Shown in pieces: positions 1 to 7,501 of a stretch of 64,000 nucleotides of DNA; the first letter of the stretch is position 1, and each line of letters starts with the position of its first letter. The translations under genes were made by a program, and so were the position numbers. Under the pieces are notes generated by a model, which had not been told where the DNA came from, did not search any database, and saw nothing but the letters and a program-made list of their open reading frames with translations. The DNA is from JAKVCB01 sp963578605 (GTDB taxonomy: Bacteria > Planctomycetota > Planctomycetia > Pirellulales > Lacipirellulaceae), in assembly GCA_963578605.1 (NCBI GenBank), contig CAUZEA010000012.1, positions 1 to 64,000 of the forward strand. The letters run 5' to 3'.

Positions 1-108
1 GTGTCTATGTGGAGTGTCTATGTGGAGTGTCTATGTGGAGTGTCTATGTGGAGTGTCTATGTGGAGTGTCTATGTGGAGTGTCTATGTGGAGTGTCTATG
101 TGGAGTGT
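1..108. repeat. 13-bp tandem repeat (minisatellite), 8 copies
   Basis: Eight identical head-to-tail copies of GTGTCTATGTGGA fill 1-104, followed by a partial copy (GTGT). The array starts at the first base of the window, so it probably continues to the left. The unit length is not a multiple of three, so any reading frame through it cycles through all three phases. The open frame running through it is therefore not taken as a gene. Confidence 0.95.
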
Positions 109-822
109 GATTGACAGCACGTCTGTATCGTACGCAGCGTCGAACATCACAGGAAGTACCGGGCAGGAACTTTGTGGGCCATCGATGGTGTTTGTCAAGA
201 GGGTATTTTCCGGAATCAGAGTATCGCTTGAAAGTATAGATCACCTCTGAAAAGAAGGGCAAAGAAAGTTGCTTGACAAGAGAGACAAAGTTTTGCAAAC
301 TACCCCTCTATCGATTACGACAACTGCGAGATTCTGTTGCTGATCGTTGGTGTTGCTGCTCGAGAAAGGACGAACGACCGAGTAGCGTGTCGTCGCGATG
401 AGTGGGTAGGGTGTCGACTCTGGTGGGATCCAAGGTCAGTTTGTAGGCGGGAATTGCGCTGTTGGTGCGCGCTATGAGAACTGTTCTATGGATCATTTCC
501 ATGCGGGATTTCGGCTTGGGCTTTCCACAGAGCGCATGAAGCGGCCAATGGGAATTTGGTTCACGTTGCGAAAACCGGCAAAGAGTATTTCCTCGCAAGG
601 ATGTGAGGGTACCAGTGCAAACGATCATGGGAGCGCAACTGATGGAGCGATCGCGACGAGCGAGTTCGTGTGACGGGCGGTCCCTCCCAGTGTTTGCAAA
701 CGAGAGGTGAAATAGTCGATAACGGCAGAAGGTAACCGGTGTTGCCTCCTGCCGGTCTTTGCGCGCGGTGGTTTGTCCTGCTCCAATTTCGACCCGGGAT
801 CGCTCGAAAGTGGACCAAACGC
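109..822. other. Intergenic stretch without a convincing gene
   Basis: About 700 bases between the minisatellite and the folK leader. Open frames exist on both strands, the longest on the minus strand at 308-868. Their translations are rich in Arg, Ser and Thr, show no recognisable domain and have no ribosome binding site. I see no tRNA-like fold or clear terminator. Confidence 0.5.
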
Positions 823-894
823 CACCAGCCAACGCGGTTTCACCAGCCAACGCAGTTTCACCAGACAACGCAGTTTAACTAGCCAACAAGGTTC
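823..894. repeat. 18-bp tandem repeat, four units, upstream of folK
   Basis: Four consecutive 18-base units at 823-840, 841-858, 859-876 and 877-894. The first three differ by one or two bases (core CACCAGCCAACGCAGTTT) and the fourth is more diverged. The array ends 28 bases before the folK start. In the folK frame it would read as repeated (F)TSQR, which has no counterpart in the FolK family, so it is treated as leader sequence. Confidence 0.85.
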
Positions 895-922
895 GTTGCA
901 CGAAATCAGGGTCGGACCAGGT

Positions 923-1408
923 ATGGCAAGGTGTCTTTTGGGTTTCGGAGCCAACCTCGGCGACCGTCGCAAAACACTTGAACGCTCCGTGGATGTACTG
1001 CGTGGCGTGGAAAACGTGCAAGTGGTTGCGGTCAGTCGTTGGCATCGCTCACAACCGGTGGGTGGACCGGCCGGGCAGGGTGAATTTCTCAACGGGGCGG
1101 TCGTCGTGAAGACAACCCTTGATCCGCACGCCCTGCTTCTTGTCGTGGGTCAGATTGAGGATCAATTCGGCCGGAAGCGTGGTGTCCGCTGGGCTGCCCG
1201 CACGCTGGACATTGACCTCTTGTTGTACGACGGGCAAATCATCAGATCGCCCGACCTCGAGATTCCTCATCCGCGGATGCATTTGCGGCCGTTTGTACTT
1301 GGTCCGGCGACCGAAATCGTGGCTGATTGGGTCCACCCCCAATTCAACCAGACCGTTGCCCAGCTATGCCAACAACTCGACTTGGCGGGTCTAACAGCCA
1401 TAGAATGA
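923..1408 (+). CDS. folK: 2-amino-4-hydroxy-6-hydroxymethyldihydropteridine diphosphokinase (HPPK)
   Basis: A 161-residue protein, normal length for HPPK, which transfers pyrophosphate from ATP to 6-hydroxymethyl-dihydropterin in folate synthesis. The start is placed at ATG 923 because the family begins right before the GFGANLGDR motif. The same frame is open further upstream but runs through the 18-bp repeats. The second signature, RWAARTLDIDLLLYD, carries the paired aspartates that bind magnesium-ATP, followed by IPHPRMHLRPFVL, typical of the C-terminal half. The stop overlaps the panC start in an ATGA, suggesting translational coupling of folate and pantothenate synthesis genes. Confidence 0.93.
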   Translation: MARCLLGFGANLGDRRKTLERSVDVLRGVENVQVVAVSRWHRSQPVGGPAGQGEFLNGAVVVKTTLDPHALLLVVGQIEDQFGRKRGVRWAARTLDIDLLLYDGQIIRSPDLEIPHPRMHLRPFVLGPATEIVADWVHPQFNQTVAQLCQQLDLAGLTAIE

Positions 1409-2283
1409 ACGGCAACACCAATCCAGCTTCTCAACCAACAATGCAAGTAATTTCCAGCGGGGACGAATTGCGGCGATCGGTACGCGACGCTCAGCGTAGC
1501 GGGCTATCAGTCGGTCTGGTACCTACCATGGGTGCGTTGCATCAAGGGCATCTCAGTTTGGTGGATGCGGCTCGAGCTGAATGCAACGAGACGGTGGCCA
1601 CTATTTTCGTAAATCCCACCCAGTTCGGTCCTTCGGAAGACATTGACAAGTACCCATGCGATTTAGAGAGCGATCTGCAATTGCTGCGGCAACACGGTTG
1701 CGATCTGGTGTTTGTGCCAAGTGTGGCGGAAATGTATTTGTCCGGGCACGACACATGGGTCGAGGTTGGCGAGGTGGCAAACTGCCTGGAGGGACTGGTC
1801 CGCCCGATTCATTTTCGAGGTGTGGCGACGATCGTACTGAAGTTACTGATGATCGCACCAGCCGACCACATTTACCTGGGACAAAAAGATTATCAGCAAA
1901 CCCTGATCATTCAAAAAATGATCGCCGACTTGAACATTCCAGTGACGGTCAGAATTTGCCCGACCGCGCGCGAGTCGGATGGGCTGGCGATGAGTTCGCG
2001 GAACAGTTACTTGAATGCGGAAGAGCGTCAGCAAGCAGGTGCGCTTTTCCAGAGTTTGGAGCTCGCCGAGCGTCTTGCAGTGGCTGGGGAGCGGAATTCG
2101 AGAGTGCTGGACTCGCGAATGCGGCAGCAGCTAGCAACCGCACCGCTGGTCGAGCTTGAGTACATTGCATTTGTTGCTCCGGGGTCGCTCACGCCAGTTG
2201 AGCGGATCGACGGCCCGACCGTGGTTGCGATTGCGGCTCAGGTTGGTCAAACGCGATTGATTGACAACAGTCTGATTGGTTAA
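1405..2283 (+). CDS. panC: Pantothenate synthetase (pantoate--beta-alanine ligase)
   Basis: A 292-residue cytoplasmic enzyme of the nucleotidyltransferase superfamily that condenses pantoate and beta-alanine with ATP for coenzyme A synthesis. The HIGH-like motif is in VPTMGALHQGHLSL, the substrate-binding stretch FVNPTQFGPSEDIDKYP follows, then YLGQKDYQQ, and the KMSKS-like loop is MSSRNSYL. Start ATG 1405 overlaps the folK stop by ATGA. An internal ATG at 1441 (MQVISSG) fits the usual family N terminus equally well. The length matches typical PanC (about 280 residues). Confidence 0.95.
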   Translation: MNGNTNPASQPTMQVISSGDELRRSVRDAQRSGLSVGLVPTMGALHQGHLSLVDAARAECNETVATIFVNPTQFGPSEDIDKYPCDLESDLQLLRQHGCDLVFVPSVAEMYLSGHDTWVEVGEVANCLEGLVRPIHFRGVATIVLKLLMIAPADHIYLGQKDYQQTLIIQKMIADLNIPVTVRICPTARESDGLAMSSRNSYLNAEERQQAGALFQSLELAERLAVAGERNSRVLDSRMRQQLATAPLVELEYIAFVAPGSLTPVERIDGPTVVAIAAQVGQTRLIDNSLIG

Positions 2284-2398
2284 AAGGTGGTGTTAAAATT
2301 GTGCCGCGATGGTTGAGCCACGCGGCTGATGTGTGTGGCCTGGGGATGCCAGACGAATGGCCCCCCAAGCACAAGAAACCCTGCTTGGCCTCATTTCC

Positions 2399-3667
2399 AT
2401 GCGTAGCGAACTTTTTCGTATTCCGTTTCAGTGGGGACCGATTCCGATCTTTGGTTTCGGCGTGCTTCTGGCCATCTGGCTGCTTTTTGGGGGGTGGAGA
2501 CTCTTTCTATCAATTCGTGCGCGTGGCTGGTCGAACGAAACCCGGGGTTTGTGTTGGGGCGTGGTGTTGGTAGCCGGGATCATTCTGTTTTTGCCCTTCT
2601 TACCGCAGTGGTTTCCGCGAGGATTCACCCTGTTGTCGGGAGGAATTCCGGTCCGTGGTTATGGAGTGATGTTGCTATTAGCTGCCGCGGCAGGTGTGGG
2701 GTTGTCCTGCGTTCGTGCAAACCAAATGGGTCTTAGCTCAGAAGTGATTTTCTCGTTGGCGGTATGGCTCTTTGTGTGTGGCATCATTGGTGCCAGGTTG
2801 TTTTTCGTGATCGAGTATTGGAACACTGATTTTCGCGGGGAAAATCTCGTTGCCACGATTGCAAAAATTCTCAATTTTCCACAAGGAGGATTAGTCGTTT
2901 ACGGTGCCCTGATGGGGAGTCTGGTGGCATTCGTGGGGTTCGTTCGCCGGCATCGTTTGCCGATGTTGGCGCTGGCCGACATTGTGGCACCGAGCTTTCT
3001 GGTCGGCCTGGCAATTGGCCGGATTGGTTGTTTACTGAACGGATGTTGCTACGGCGGAGTTTGTGACCACCCCTGGGCGGTTACTTTTCCACAAGAGAGC
3101 CCGCCCTATGCCGACCAGATTGCCCGAGGTGAACGACACGAGTTTCACATCGCTCCAGACCGACAAGCATGCGCCGTTGTGGTCGAAGGTAATGATCGAT
3201 TGGGCCTGGCTCGCGGGGATATTATTGTCGGCATTAATGGTCAACCGTGCCCCACCTACGCCGACGCGGCAAAGGCGATCCACAATGCCTACTGGGGAAA
3301 TATGCATCTCAATGTCGAAACAGCCGCTGGCAAGCAGGTCCGGGCCGAGGCGGTACCCGTTTCGACCCGAAGTCTGCCAGTGCACCCCACCCAAATCTAC
3401 AGCACAATTAATGCGGCACTGATCGCCTGGCTCCTGTGGGCATTTTTTCCGTTTCGAAGTCGTGACGGCGAGGTGGTTGCCTTGATGCTCGCGGTTTATC
3501 CGATCAGCCGCTTCCTGCTGGAGATGATTCGCACCGACGAAATCATTTTTTTGGGCACGGGAATGAGCATTTCACAGAATGTCAGCGTAGTTCTTATTGT
3601 GGCGGCACTGATCGGCTGGGGCGTACTTCGTACCAAACCACCCCGATTGGCACTTCCAGGACAGTAA
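2399..3667 (+). CDS. lgt: Prolipoprotein diacylglyceryl transferase with a PDZ-like insertion
   Basis: Multi-pass inner-membrane enzyme that attaches diacylglycerol to the lipobox cysteine of prelipoproteins. The family start resembles MRSELFRIP here, so ATG 2399 is used; in-frame upstream starts are at 2333 and 2357. Hydrophobic segments cover residues about 15-165. The signature GLAIGRIGCLLNGCCYGG keeps the arginine of the Lgt motif; the histidine of the usual HGG motif is replaced by Tyr (GGLVVYGAL). Between CCYGG (about residue 214) and HPTQIYS (about 328) lies an extra ~90-residue segment with the PDZ-like stretch RLGLARGDIIVGINGQP. At 422 residues it is far longer than the usual ~270-290. 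Confidence 0.9.
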   Translation: MRSELFRIPFQWGPIPIFGFGVLLAIWLLFGGWRLFLSIRARGWSNETRGLCWGVVLVAGIILFLPFLPQWFPRGFTLLSGGIPVRGYGVMLLLAAAAGVGLSCVRANQMGLSSEVIFSLAVWLFVCGIIGARLFFVIEYWNTDFRGENLVATIAKILNFPQGGLVVYGALMGSLVAFVGFVRRHRLPMLALADIVAPSFLVGLAIGRIGCLLNGCCYGGVCDHPWAVTFPQESPPYADQIARGERHEFHIAPDRQACAVVVEGNDRLGLARGDIIVGINGQPCPTYADAAKAIHNAYWGNMHLNVETAAGKQVRAEAVPVSTRSLPVHPTQIYSTINAALIAWLLWAFFPFRSRDGEVVALMLAVYPISRFLLEMIRTDEIIFLGTGMSISQNVSVVLIVAALIGWGVLRTKPPRLALPGQ

Positions 3668-3830
3668 TTCACGATGGCTCAACAGCTTAGCTTCCCCCGA
3701 TACCGAGCGACGCCGCGGGAACCAACGCACCCCGTTCGACCCGCGACAACAAGCCAATTTCGTGTTGCCGGGACCAAGTAAAATTTTTTCCGCAAGACAA
3801 AACACTTTGCGGTAACTATCTTTGGTGACT

Positions 3831-4433
3831 ATGGCCAACCGTAACATGTTACCGACATCTCCTGGCGGTGGCATGCCACCCATTGATTGGCAGTCTGCGC
3901 TTTCGGAACATGGTCGCTGGTTGCGGACGGTCATTTTGGCCAGAGTGGGAAACCCACGGGTGGTCGAAGAGGTGTTCCAGGACGTAGCGCTGGCCGCTGT
4001 TGAAAAAGGAGACCGCCTTCGCGATCGCACAAAACTGGCGCCGTGGTTATATCGGCTGGCTGTTGTCGCTGCGTTGCAGTACCGGCGGCGGATGGGCCGA
4101 TATCGCAAGTTGACAAAACAGTTCGCGACGCAATTTCGACCCACCGAAGAAGACACTCGGCATCCCGATCCGTTGTTATGGCTCGTTGCTAAAGAAGAAC
4201 GTGAACTGCTTCGGTTGGCCTTGAAGGGATTGGTACACCGGGATGCGGAAATACTGTTGTTGAAATACACCGAGGACTGGTCCTACCGTCAACTCGCTGA
4301 ACACTTGGGAATTACCCAGAGTGCCGTTGAGGCTCGTCTGCACCGGGCACGCGGCAAACTGCGAACCGCTGTTGGAGAAATAGACTCCAGGGAGGGTCCC
4401 AGGACCCGCGGGAAAGGGTTCGGGCGAGCTTGA
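3831..4433 (+). CDS. ECF-type RNA polymerase sigma factor
   Basis: A 200-residue sigma-70 family protein. Region 2 spans about residues 15-85 (VEEVFQDVALAAVE, then PWLYRLAVVAALQYRRR, the region 2.4-like end). Region 4 spans about 120-175, with the helix-turn-helix YRQLAEHLGITQSAVEARLHRARGKL. There is no region 3, as expected for ECF factors. Starts at TTG 3822, GTG 3825 and ATG 3831 are all in frame; ATG 3831 is chosen. A membrane anti-sigma-like gene begins 67 bases downstream and a secreted PDZ protein follows. The three are probably one envelope-response locus, which is inferred from context. Confidence 0.88.
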   Translation: MANRNMLPTSPGGGMPPIDWQSALSEHGRWLRTVILARVGNPRVVEEVFQDVALAAVEKGDRLRDRTKLAPWLYRLAVVAALQYRRRMGRYRKLTKQFATQFRPTEEDTRHPDPLLWLVAKEERELLRLALKGLVHRDAEILLLKYTEDWSYRQLAEHLGITQSAVEARLHRARGKLRTAVGEIDSREGPRTRGKGFGRA

Positions 4434-4500
4434 AAGAAGGCATTTCGAACACGATTCCTGCTCATAGAGATGAAACCACCAACGGTTTCTTGGCACCGTA

Positions 4501-5214
4501 ATGGCTGATTACTACTTAAACGATGAAGTTATGCTCGACCGCCTGGTCGACGGTGAGTTGTCGGCAGAACATCGGCGGGCGTTTCTCGCCGCGATGGAAC
4601 ATTCCGAAGGTGATTGGCGTCGTTGTGCATTGGCTTTTTTGGAAGCGCAGTCGTGGCGCAGCGAGTTCAAACAACTGGTGGGTTCGCCGCAACGGGCTCA
4701 GTTTGCACTTCCAGTGAAAACAGTGCGGCGACGGACACGACGGCTGGAAATGCTTCGCCGTGTTTCGCTCGTAGCCGTGCCGCTGGCTGCGTTCTTCGCC
4801 GGTTTCGCCATTCGACATGATGGGGAATTACCATCCCCGGTTCCCTCCAACAGGCCACACCAGATTGCCGGCCAGGTGCCGACCGGTGGGGTCGACCAAC
4901 TTCCTGCCACCCAGCAGAATCACCCAGAGGTAAACCCGATCAAAGGCGATGTGCTTACTTTGTGGGTGCATGATGAGCAAGGACAACCGCAGACAGTCGA
5001 TGTACCGCTGCTTGACGCAGACACCCTGGATTCGCAACTTGGGATGACGTTTCGGTCGGGGATTCCGCAGCAAGTTTGTGAAAAACTTGCAGACCATGGT
5101 TTCCAGGTGACGAGCCGCCGGCATTATGCTCCGCTCTGGATTGAGGATGGGACATCACTGATGGTCCCGGTCGAGGATACAAAAATTGTACCGGTCGGTC
5201 GTCCGGTTTATTGA
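4501..5214 (+). CDS. Membrane-anchored anti-sigma-factor-like protein
   Basis: A 237-residue protein whose N terminus (NDEVMLDRLVDGELSAEHRR) matches the short acidic helix found at the start of planctomycete anti-sigma and zf-HC2-like proteins, without the Cys/His zinc ligands. One hydrophobic segment (RRVSLVAVPLAAFFAGFAI, about residues 83-102) would anchor it, leaving about 130 residues outside the cytoplasm. It follows an ECF sigma gene on the same strand, the usual arrangement for a cognate regulator. The extracytoplasmic part has no domain I recognise. The pairing is inferred from position. Confidence 0.75.
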   Translation: MADYYLNDEVMLDRLVDGELSAEHRRAFLAAMEHSEGDWRRCALAFLEAQSWRSEFKQLVGSPQRAQFALPVKTVRRRTRRLEMLRRVSLVAVPLAAFFAGFAIRHDGELPSPVPSNRPHQIAGQVPTGGVDQLPATQQNHPEVNPIKGDVLTLWVHDEQGQPQTVDVPLLDADTLDSQLGMTFRSGIPQQVCEKLADHGFQVTSRRHYAPLWIEDGTSLMVPVEDTKIVPVGRPVY

Positions 5215-5315
5215 GTTCGGTTATTGAAACAGGTTGCTTGCCAGTGGAAATTTTCCGATTCGCATGCAGTGGCCACTTGCAAACGTTACTTTTTTGACGA
5301 AAGGAGAATTGTAAG

Positions 5316-6377
5316 ATGTTGAAATTTTTTTGGTATCAGCCATTCCAGGTAGTGCTAATGGGAACCGTCGCCTGCGGGATGGGTGGATTTGCCCATGCCG
5401 AAAACAGTGAAGCAGGCGAAATCGTTCAGATCGCGCCGGATCGAGATCAACAGGCAGGTGGTCGGCAACCCAATGTGGGGCCCGGTCGGGTCGTTATCAA
5501 TCCAGCTGTTCCTGAGGAGCGTGAGATCCCACCGTATTGGATTGGCATTGTCGGTGGCCCGGTTGATCCAGCCGTACGTTACCAGGTCGACATTCCCGAG
5601 GAGATCGGTTTGCAGGTGCTGGACGTGGTTCCCGAGAGTCCGGCTGCCAGGGCGGGTTTGCAGCGGCACGACATCCTGCTTCAGGGGAACGATATTCAGC
5701 TTGACGAGATGCAGGATCTGGTGGAGCTGGTGATTTCCGCAGGTGAGAAACAAGGGCAGATTGCCGTGGAAGTGCTCCGCCGTGGTGAGGTCGAGTCGAT
5801 TTGGGTGACACCCGTTGAGCGACCGGCCAACCTGCCTGCTTTTGGCGGTCAGCCACAACCTGGTTTCGCGCCGGGTTGGGTCGATCAAGGTGACAACGCT
5901 CTTCAAGGGATGCTCAACCAGCTGCTTGGCGATCATGGTCAAAACGGCATTGAGTTTCGTCGTTTTGGGCCGGGTGTTGTTGTCGGTGGCCAGCAAACAA
6001 AGGTTACCCAACTGCCTGACGGAGCTTCGATAAAAGTTGAAAAGCGAAACAACGAGCCGACCAAAATTGTCGTCGAGCGCAATGGCGAGAAGTGGGAAAT
6101 CGAAGGCGAAGATCCCGAAGCGATCGACCAGCTTCCCGATGACGTGAAGCCCTACGTACAGCAACTGCTTGGTAACGGTCCGCAGACCGACATCGAGGGG
6201 TTCAATCTGAACGAGTTCCAGCGTCAAGTGCCGCAGTTGCACCGCCTTTTCCCCGGCAGGGGAGATGAGGGCAATTTCGATGACCGGCTCCAGGCAATGG
6301 AACGGCAGTTGCGCGAGCTGCAGAAGCGTCTGGTCGCTCCGGCTGAAGGTGAAGAGAAGGCTGAGGAGTTACACTAG
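5316..6377 (+). CDS. Secreted PDZ-domain protein
   Basis: A 353-residue protein with a signal peptide (MLKFFWYQPFQVVLMGTVAC, then an AxA-like site near HAEN). The PDZ domain lies at about residues 95-165, with GLQVLDVVPESPAARAGLQ followed by the DILLQGNDIQL strand. No protease domain is present, so it is a binding or scaffolding protein and not a DegP-type enzyme. The C terminus (DRLQAMERQLRELQKRL) is predicted coiled coil. The start is well supported: AAGGAG at 5301-5306 sits nine bases before ATG 5316. It follows the ECF/anti-sigma pair and may be the periplasmic sensor of that module, which is inference. Confidence 0.8.
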   Translation: MLKFFWYQPFQVVLMGTVACGMGGFAHAENSEAGEIVQIAPDRDQQAGGRQPNVGPGRVVINPAVPEEREIPPYWIGIVGGPVDPAVRYQVDIPEEIGLQVLDVVPESPAARAGLQRHDILLQGNDIQLDEMQDLVELVISAGEKQGQIAVEVLRRGEVESIWVTPVERPANLPAFGGQPQPGFAPGWVDQGDNALQGMLNQLLGDHGQNGIEFRRFGPGVVVGGQQTKVTQLPDGASIKVEKRNNEPTKIVVERNGEKWEIEGEDPEAIDQLPDDVKPYVQQLLGNGPQTDIEGFNLNEFQRQVPQLHRLFPGRGDEGNFDDRLQAMERQLRELQKRLVAPAEGEEKAEELH

Positions 6378-6424
6378 GCGGATCGCCAGGTCAGCCCGTC
6401 ATGCTGGTTTTTGCGAGACAATTT

Positions 6425-6456
6425 GTGCAGCCGGAGGTTTAAACCTCCGGCTGCAC
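6425..6456. terminator. 32-bp perfect palindrome between convergent genes
   Basis: Left arm GTGCAGCCGGAGGTTT at 6425-6440 is followed directly by its exact reverse complement at 6441-6456. As RNA it would form a very stable hairpin from either strand. It lies 48 bases after the PDZ gene stop and overlaps the stop codon (6439-6441) and last codons of rlmN on the other strand. A bidirectional terminator is the simplest reading, although neither side has a good U-tract. Confidence 0.75.
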
Positions 6457-7488
6457 TTGTTGCAACCCAACTCTTCGGCGGAGTTGCCCACAGGCCGCGT
6501 CGATTTTGTCGCCCTTGCGATGGCGAAATTTTACGGCAATACCGGCCTTCAGAAGAATGGAACGGAATCGCTGCTGAGCCTGTGCCGTTGGTGTTTTGTA
6601 AGGGAGCCCCTCGACTGGGTTGTAGGGGATGACGTTTAAGAGCGCAGTGCGTCTGCCTAGTCGCTGTGCAAGTTCCAAAGCGTGTTCCGGGTGGTCATTC
6701 AGGTTTCCCAGCAGCACGTACTCAAACGTCAGTTGTCGTCCCGATGCTGCGAAGTACGCATCGGCCTCCTTGAGGATGGCATCGAGCCCTGTTTTTTTGT
6801 TCACCGGTACGAGTTGGTTGCGGAGTTGGTCATTGGGTGCGTGCAACGAAACAGCGAGACGATATTGGGGGGCCTTTTGGGTCAAACGCCGCATTGCCTG
6901 GGGCAGGCCGACGGTCGAGATCGTGATTCGCCGCGGGCTGATCCCCAGCCCATCCGGACGCCGGGCTTGGTCGAGAGCAGGTAGCAACGCGTCGAGGTTC
7001 GCCAGCGGTTCGCCGATCCCCATGACGACAATATGGGTGAGTCGCTCCTCCGGCGGAAGAAGCCGATCGAGGCGTAGCATTTGCTCGACAATTTCGCCAG
7101 TGGTGAGATTTCGCTGGACACCATCCAATCCGCTGGCGCAGAAGACACAGCCCATCCCACACCCAACTTGGGTACTGATGCAAATGGTCCGGCGGACTCC
7201 ATCCCGGAGCAGCACACATTCGATCTGACCGCCGGTAGCCAGGGTGAGGAGCAGTTTCTCCGTCCCATCGTCTGCTTTCGTGTGTTGATCGATTTTCGTC
7301 GACCACAGGGTGAACCGCTCGGCCAGTCCCTGGCGAAGTGGCTTGCCCAGATCGGTCATCGTGTCCCAATCACGGGTTCGTTTTTCAAATATCCAGCGTC
7401 GAATTTGGGCGATGCGGTAGCCTGGCATTTCGCGCTGCTGGCACCACTGGCTCAACAATTCATCGAGGTTGTCCAGCAAATGGGACAA
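6439..7488 (-). CDS. rlmN: 23S rRNA (adenine(2503)-C(2))-methyltransferase, radical SAM
   Basis: A 349-residue radical-SAM enzyme that methylates C2 of A2503 in 23S rRNA (and A37 of some tRNAs). The CxxxCxxC iron-sulfur motif is CGMGCVFC at about residues 108-115, followed by VVMGIGEPLANLDALL and ISTVGLPQAMRRL. The C-terminal region keeps a cysteine in KGDKIDAACGQLR, the position of the methyl-carrying Cys. Length and order match the family. The last residues (VGLQQVQPEV) are encoded by one arm of the 32-bp palindrome, so the hairpin forms part of the coding end. Confidence 0.95.
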   Translation of the reverse strand: MSHLLDNLDELLSQWCQQREMPGYRIAQIRRWIFEKRTRDWDTMTDLGKPLRQGLAERFTLWSTKIDQHTKADDGTEKLLLTLATGGQIECVLLRDGVRRTICISTQVGCGMGCVFCASGLDGVQRNLTTGEIVEQMLRLDRLLPPEERLTHIVVMGIGEPLANLDALLPALDQARRPDGLGISPRRITISTVGLPQAMRRLTQKAPQYRLAVSLHAPNDQLRNQLVPVNKKTGLDAILKEADAYFAASGRQLTFEYVLLGNLNDHPEHALELAQRLGRRTALLNVIPYNPVEGLPYKTPTAQAQQRFRSILLKAGIAVKFRHRKGDKIDAACGQLRRRVGLQQVQPEV

Positions 7489-7501
7489 GGTGAGTTTTCT
7501 T

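Noticed and set aside
14..250. ORF through the 13-bp minisatellite
   Set aside because: The period is not a multiple of three, so the translation is just the repeat in shifting phases, followed by a low-complexity stretch without a domain.
308..868. Minus-strand ORF of 186 residues before folK
   Set aside because: No recognisable domain, Arg/Ser/Thr-rich, starts inside the 18-bp repeat region, and has no ribosome binding site.
5355..6242. Minus-strand ORF of 295 residues opposite the PDZ gene
   Set aside because: The PDZ gene has a signal peptide and a ribosome binding site; the antisense frame has neither.
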